A DNA stretch of 64,000 nt from CBDCWA01 sp965223255. GTDB taxonomy: Bacteria; Pseudomonadota; Alphaproteobacteria; Rhizobiales; Hyphomicrobiaceae. Shown in pieces: positions 60,535 to 64,000 of this stretch (the first letter of the stretch is position 1; every line of letters starts with the position of its first letter). The stretch is from positions 930,001-994,000 of the forward strand of contig CBDCWA010000004.1 of assembly GCA_965223255.1 (NCBI GenBank), read 5' to 3'. The notes beneath the pieces were generated by a model. That model was given only the letters and a program-made list of their open reading frames with translations. It did no database searches and was not told where the DNA came from. The position numbers were made by a program, and so were the translations under genes.

Positions 60535-62244
60535 CTATTCCCTAAGGGCACGTGTTGCCTCAATGTCCACATTGCCATCTTCATCAAGTATCACCTTGTA
60601 GGCCTGATGCGCCGCATCGATAGATACCAAGCCATCGCCAACATCTCGCGCGACCGCCTCGGGCTCGCGTGTCTCAGGCAAACCAAACCCGCCACCTCCC
60701 GGCATCTCTACCACCAACCGGTCATCGGCTGGGATGATTTGGCGTCCCCGCATACCAAGCGGATTGCCTGACTTTAGTCCGAACCAGCCTGCGGCCCCTT
60801 CCATGCCCCCGTTGCGTCCAGCCGGTGGGAAGAGTTGGCGTTGAAAACGGGCAAAAATCGCGAAGGGTGCATCCTCTCGCGTTCCCACCTCAACGCTTTG
60901 ACCGAGCCCGCCGCGATAACGGCCGGCTCCACCCGAATCGCATCGCAGCTCCCGCCTCCAAAAGACCAGCGGCGTCATTGCCTCGGTCACTTCAATTGCA
61001 ATTGTTTTCACACCAGAGGGAAATGCGGTCGCTGACATTCCGTCGTGACGTGGATGCCCGCCCATTCCGCCCGATTGAAAATTTTGCGACCTGAAGGATG
61101 TACCCTTGCCGTTCGCTTCGTCGGTAAAGCCGGGCCCACCACCGAGCCTCAAACTCCAACTAGCACTCGTCCCTTCTGCCGGCACCTCATCGGGCATAGC
61201 TTTGGCAAAACATCCAAATGCTGCATCTGGCAACATCTGACCAATCACGGCACGTGCCGTGACCGGTGCCGGCGGCAGCGCATTGACAAGGCAGTCTTCG
61301 GGCGCGGAAATTTTCATCCGTGCGAGCACTGCAGCATTATTGGCAAGGTGTGGCGCAACGAGGCATTTAACGCCGAAACTCGTATAAGCATCCGTGTAAC
61401 ATAGTGGGCAATTGATGCCGTAGCGCGAAACAGGTGACGTTCCTGAGAAGTCGATCGCAATCGTCTCGCCGTCTATGGTCAACGTCGTAGCCAGGTCGAG
61501 CGGCTCATCGAATCCATCGATCCGCATGGTGTTGGACCACGTCCCACGCGGCAGCTTCTGGACCGCGGCCCGCATTGACCTGTCGCTGGTCTCCAGGATA
61601 TGGGCGCTGAGAGCTGAGATATCCGTCGTCTCGTACTCATCCATCATCCGTTTGAGACGCGCCGCACCAGCCTCGTTCGAAGAAATCAGAGCATAGACGT
61701 CGCCCTCAAGTCTGTCGGGTTCGCGGCTGTTCGCCCGCATCAGGTTCATCAGCCACTGGTTGATTTCTCCAGCAAGGCAAAGCGGCATAACCGGGATGAA
61801 GAGACCCTCAGCGTAGACGTCCCGCGAGGTTGGATCGGGGCCGTTACCTCCAATGTCCGCCACGTGTGCCGTGCACGCAAAGATTGCAACCAGCCGCCCA
61901 CGATGGAATGTCGGCGTTACCACAGTGAAGTCGAACAGGTGTCCGGTTCCCTTCCAGGGATCGTTGGTCAAATAGACATCACCGTCCTGCATCTTGTTCG
62001 GCGGGAACACAGCCATGAATTGTTTGACCGACCGCGCCATGGAATTGATGTGGCCCGGCGTTCCCGTCACGGCCTGAGCGAGTAGCTGGCCTTGCGGATT
62101 GAACACGCCTGCCGAGAGATCACCCGCCTCACGGACCACTGGGGAAAACGCTACGCGCATCATTGTGCGCGCCTGTTCCTCAACGACATTAATAAGACGA
62201 TCCCACATCACCTGATTGCGTACAGTCTGAAATGTGTCACTCAT
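60535..62244 (-). CDS. Hydantoinase B/oxoprolinase family protein
   Basis: The 569-residue HyuB-type subunit works with HyuA in ATP-dependent opening of cyclic amides such as N-methylhydantoin or 5-oxoproline, or in related acetone carboxylase-like reactions. Family marks are WDRLINVVEEQARTMMRVAF at the start, GHLFDFTVVTPTFHRGRL near residue 117, and the C-terminal VEMPGGGGFGLPETREPEAV. Its start overlaps the hyuA stop by four bases, so the pair is translationally coupled. Which ring compound or acid is attacked is unknown. Confidence 0.92.
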   Translation of the reverse strand: MSDTFQTVRNQVMWDRLINVVEEQARTMMRVAFSPVVREAGDLSAGVFNPQGQLLAQAVTGTPGHINSMARSVKQFMAVFPPNKMQDGDVYLTNDPWKGTGHLFDFTVVTPTFHRGRLVAIFACTAHVADIGGNGPDPTSRDVYAEGLFIPVMPLCLAGEINQWLMNLMRANSREPDRLEGDVYALISSNEAGAARLKRMMDEYETTDISALSAHILETSDRSMRAAVQKLPRGTWSNTMRIDGFDEPLDLATTLTIDGETIAIDFSGTSPVSRYGINCPLCYTDAYTSFGVKCLVAPHLANNAAVLARMKISAPEDCLVNALPPAPVTARAVIGQMLPDAAFGCFAKAMPDEVPAEGTSASWSLRLGGGPGFTDEANGKGTSFRSQNFQSGGMGGHPRHDGMSATAFPSGVKTIAIEVTEAMTPLVFWRRELRCDSGGAGRYRGGLGQSVEVGTREDAPFAIFARFQRQLFPPAGRNGGMEGAAGWFGLKSGNPLGMRGRQIIPADDRLVVEMPGGGGFGLPETREPEAVARDVGDGLVSIDAAHQAYKVILDEDGNVDIEATRALRE

Positions 62245-64000
62245 TTGATCGCTTCCCGTACGATGAAGAGATGCCCGCTCCCCGTTTGATGGCCCGTATA
62301 TCCAGGTGGGACGTAGGTCGTCGTCTGTTCTTCTGTGACGACGGCTGGCCCGCGGAAGGATGCCCCCGCCAGCAAAGTCTCGCGCTTGTAGACATCGGCG
62401 TCGATGAGGCGCCCAAGTCCAGCATCAAAGATTGGGCGCCGACCCTGAGAAACGGCGCTGTGGTTGCAAGCGGTTTCTTCATAATGTTCCACTTCGCGCG
62501 CGACGCCAACTTCGTAGAGCACGAGCGTCCACGTCAGCGCCTGCACGCGCAAGTTTGGAATGGTGCGATTGAAGTTCCTTTCGTAGGTTTCGTGAAAGAG
62601 ACCCTCTATGACCTTGCCGTCATCAGCGTCATAGATCTTGGCCGGGATCTCGACGGCCAGGTCATGCCCTTGTCCGATGTAACGCATATCCGCGAATCGC
62701 CGCTCCTTGAACTTTCCTGATTGGGAAGCCTGCACCAGAACGCCCTCGGCCTCGCGCCGCAGCTCGTGGTAGATTGCATTCAACTGCTCAGCATCGAAAT
62801 CCTCGAGTGAGATTAGTTGAGAGCGCACAGCTTCATAGGCGATGGGCGCACCGAGGAAACCGTGTGCTGATCCGACACCCGCCCCCCGTGGTACCACGAT
62901 ACCATCGATGCCAAGCTTCTGTGCGATCCGAGCCGCATGTAAGGGTGCTGCTCCGCCGGTCGCGATCAGCACACGAGCCTCCAGACTGTCGCCGCTATCG
63001 GCTGCATGCACACGTGTGGCATTCGCCATGTTTTCATCAACGATTTCGGCAATCCCTGCCGCCGCCACGATCACCTCCAACTCAAGCGGCGCTGCGATGT
63101 CACGCGATATAGCTGCTTCCGCAGCCCTCCTATCCAGTCGCATCCGTCCACCCGCGAAATCATCGGCATCAATCTTGCCCAGTAGCACGTCCGCATCCGT
63201 CACCGTGGCCCGTTGACCGCCAAGGCCATAGGACGCAGGCCCTGGCTTCGAACCTGCGCTTCCTGGCCCAACCTTGATCCGTTCGAGCTCGTCTAGCCAA
63301 GCGATGGAACTGCCGCCGGCTCCAATTTCAATTAGGTCGATGACTGGAACACGAAGCGGGATACCGCTGCCGGGGAGAAACCGATGCGCACGCGCCACTT
63401 CCATCGACCGGGAATGGCGTGCTTCAAAGTCATTTAGCAGAACGATCTTTGCTGTTGTTCCCCCCATGTCGAGGGCCACTGATTGGCGGGCATCAAGCTC
63501 GCGCGCAACCTGCTGGCCGAAGATCGCACCGCCCGCCGGGCCGGATTCCACCAGCCGGATCGGAAATCTGACCGCTGCCTCCACCGACGTCAATGAACCT
63601 GCTGACGTAATGAGCAACAGCGGCGCATCAATACCATTACTTCCGAGCGCTTGTTCTAAGAGACCGAGATATCTCGCCATCAGCGGCTGAACATATGCGT
63701 TGCCGACGGTCGTCGCCGTCCGCTCATACTCGCGGATCTCTGGGCAAACCTCATGCGACAACGAGACAAAGACGCCGTCCATCTCCGCCTTTATGATCTC
63801 GGCCACCCGTGCCTCATGCGAACCATTCGCGTAGGCATGAAGAAACGAAATCGCTACCGACTGGATACCGTCTTTCCGGAGGTCCCGTGCAATTGCGCGC
63901 GCGGCGACTTCGTCCAGCTCCTTTAGGACGCTACCGTCCGCCGCTATGCGCTCTGGGATGCCGATGCGAAGCGGACGCGTTATGAGCGGTTCCGGTCGTG
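62241..64000 (-). CDS. Hydantoinase A/oxoprolinase family protein, 5' end beyond the window
   Basis: The frame is open to base 64000, so the gene's beginning lies outside. The visible 585 or so residues are the C-terminal part of the ASKHA-fold HyuA ATPase subunit: SLSHEVCPEIREYERTAT, LDMGGTTAKI (phosphate 1 loop), LIEIGAGGSSIAW, KPGPASYGLGG, and VPRGAGVGSAHGFLGAP. A GTG at 63806 was not taken as the start, because the upstream sequence also reads as HyuA (GSVLKELDEVAARAIARDLR). It overlaps hyuB by four bases. Confidence 0.92.
   Translation of the reverse strand, partial: RPEPLITRPLRIGIPERIAADGSVLKELDEVAARAIARDLRKDGIQSVAISFLHAYANGSHEARVAEIIKAEMDGVFVSLSHEVCPEIREYERTATTVGNAYVQPLMARYLGLLEQALGSNGIDAPLLLITSAGSLTSVEAAVRFPIRLVESGPAGGAIFGQQVARELDARQSVALDMGGTTAKIVLLNDFEARHSRSMEVARAHRFLPGSGIPLRVPVIDLIEIGAGGSSIAWLDELERIKVGPGSAGSKPGPASYGLGGQRATVTDADVLLGKIDADDFAGGRMRLDRRAAEAAISRDIAAPLELEVIVAAAGIAEIVDENMANATRVHAADSGDSLEARVLIATGGAAPLHAARIAQKLGIDGIVVPRGAGVGSAHGFLGAPIAYEAVRSQLISLEDFDAEQLNAIYHELRREAEGVLVQASQSGKFKERRFADMRYIGQGHDLAVEIPAKIYDADDGKVIEGLFHETYERNFNRTIPNLRVQALTWTLVLYEVGVAREVEHYEETACNHSAVSQGRRPIFDAGLGRLIDADVYKRETLLAGASFRGPAVVTEEQTTTYVPPGYTGHQTGSGHLFIVREAIK

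Noticed and set aside
63807..64000. HyuA starting at GTG 63806
   Set aside because: The upstream sequence to the window edge continues the same frame with HyuA-like residues, so the start is outside the window.

Overview
The window comes from an alphaproteobacterial chromosome. No rRNA is present, so this rests on gene order and family membership: a minus-strand ribF-ileS-lspA-lipoprotein-M16-M16-mutL block, an RpoH-type sigma factor, a DUF6476-like protein beside rluD, a bactofilin, and many soil or marine oligotroph catabolic families (PhyH, SDR, hydantoinase/oxoprolinase, TAXI-TRAP, UbiD). Base composition looks moderately GC-rich throughout, with no sharp break that can be judged by eye. 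A Rhizobiales or Rhodospirillales-like lineage fits, but the genus cannot be named.

Layout. 1-0.5 kb: tail of a molybdenum hydroxylase large subunit. 0.6-12.3 kb: a minus-strand housekeeping run (MaoC hydratase, ribF, ileS, lspA, lipoprotein, catalytic plus non-catalytic M16 peptidases, mutL, a DUF442-type phosphatase-like protein). 12.6-22.4 kb: tRNA-Val, beta-carbonic anhydrase, cupin, substrate-binding-like protein, alcohol dehydrogenase, TraB/GumN protein, aspartate-type aminotransferase, small membrane proteins, ornithine-cyclodeaminase-like enzyme. 22.5-24.4 kb: a winged-helix/TPR protein that looks like the sensor arm of a STAND NTPase without the NTPase. 24.4-27.3 kb: GST, bicupin and SDR genes on one strand, possibly a ring-cleavage set. 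27.7-41 kb: envelope and cell-wall genes (CARDB/peptidoglycan-binding protein, RlpA, bactofilin, AmiC-type amidase, DUF1800/DUF1501 pair) with unknown membrane and regulatory proteins. 41.4-44.4 kb: rpoH, rluD, DUF6476-like protein, tRNA-Glu. 44.7-48.4 kb: MFS transporter, HtrA-like protease, PhyH dioxygenase. 48.4-64 kb: a catabolic and transport region with UbiD decarboxylase, TAXI-TRAP uptake, FAD monooxygenase, EamA and split CHR transporters, a ThDP enzyme, and HyuB/HyuA running off the end.

The catabolic region carries scars of rearrangement: a broken MarR regulator next to ubiD, a 19-codon stub of a second flavoprotein, and a possible PLP-enzyme fragment. A near-perfect 24-bp palindrome overlaps the likely -10 of the ubiD operon. 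A degenerate copy lies upstream of the FAD monooxygenase, which suggests a former MarR regulon whose regulator has decayed.

Most interesting items: the orphan STAND-type arm (22.5-24.4 kb); a 26-codon ORF with a textbook ribosome binding site and its own terminator (29.77-29.99 kb); the ubiD operator/MarR pseudogene module; a CARDB domain apparently interrupted by a peptidoglycan-binding module; and a 13-bp tandem repeat overlapping a stop codon. No CRISPR array, prophage or intact insertion sequence was seen.
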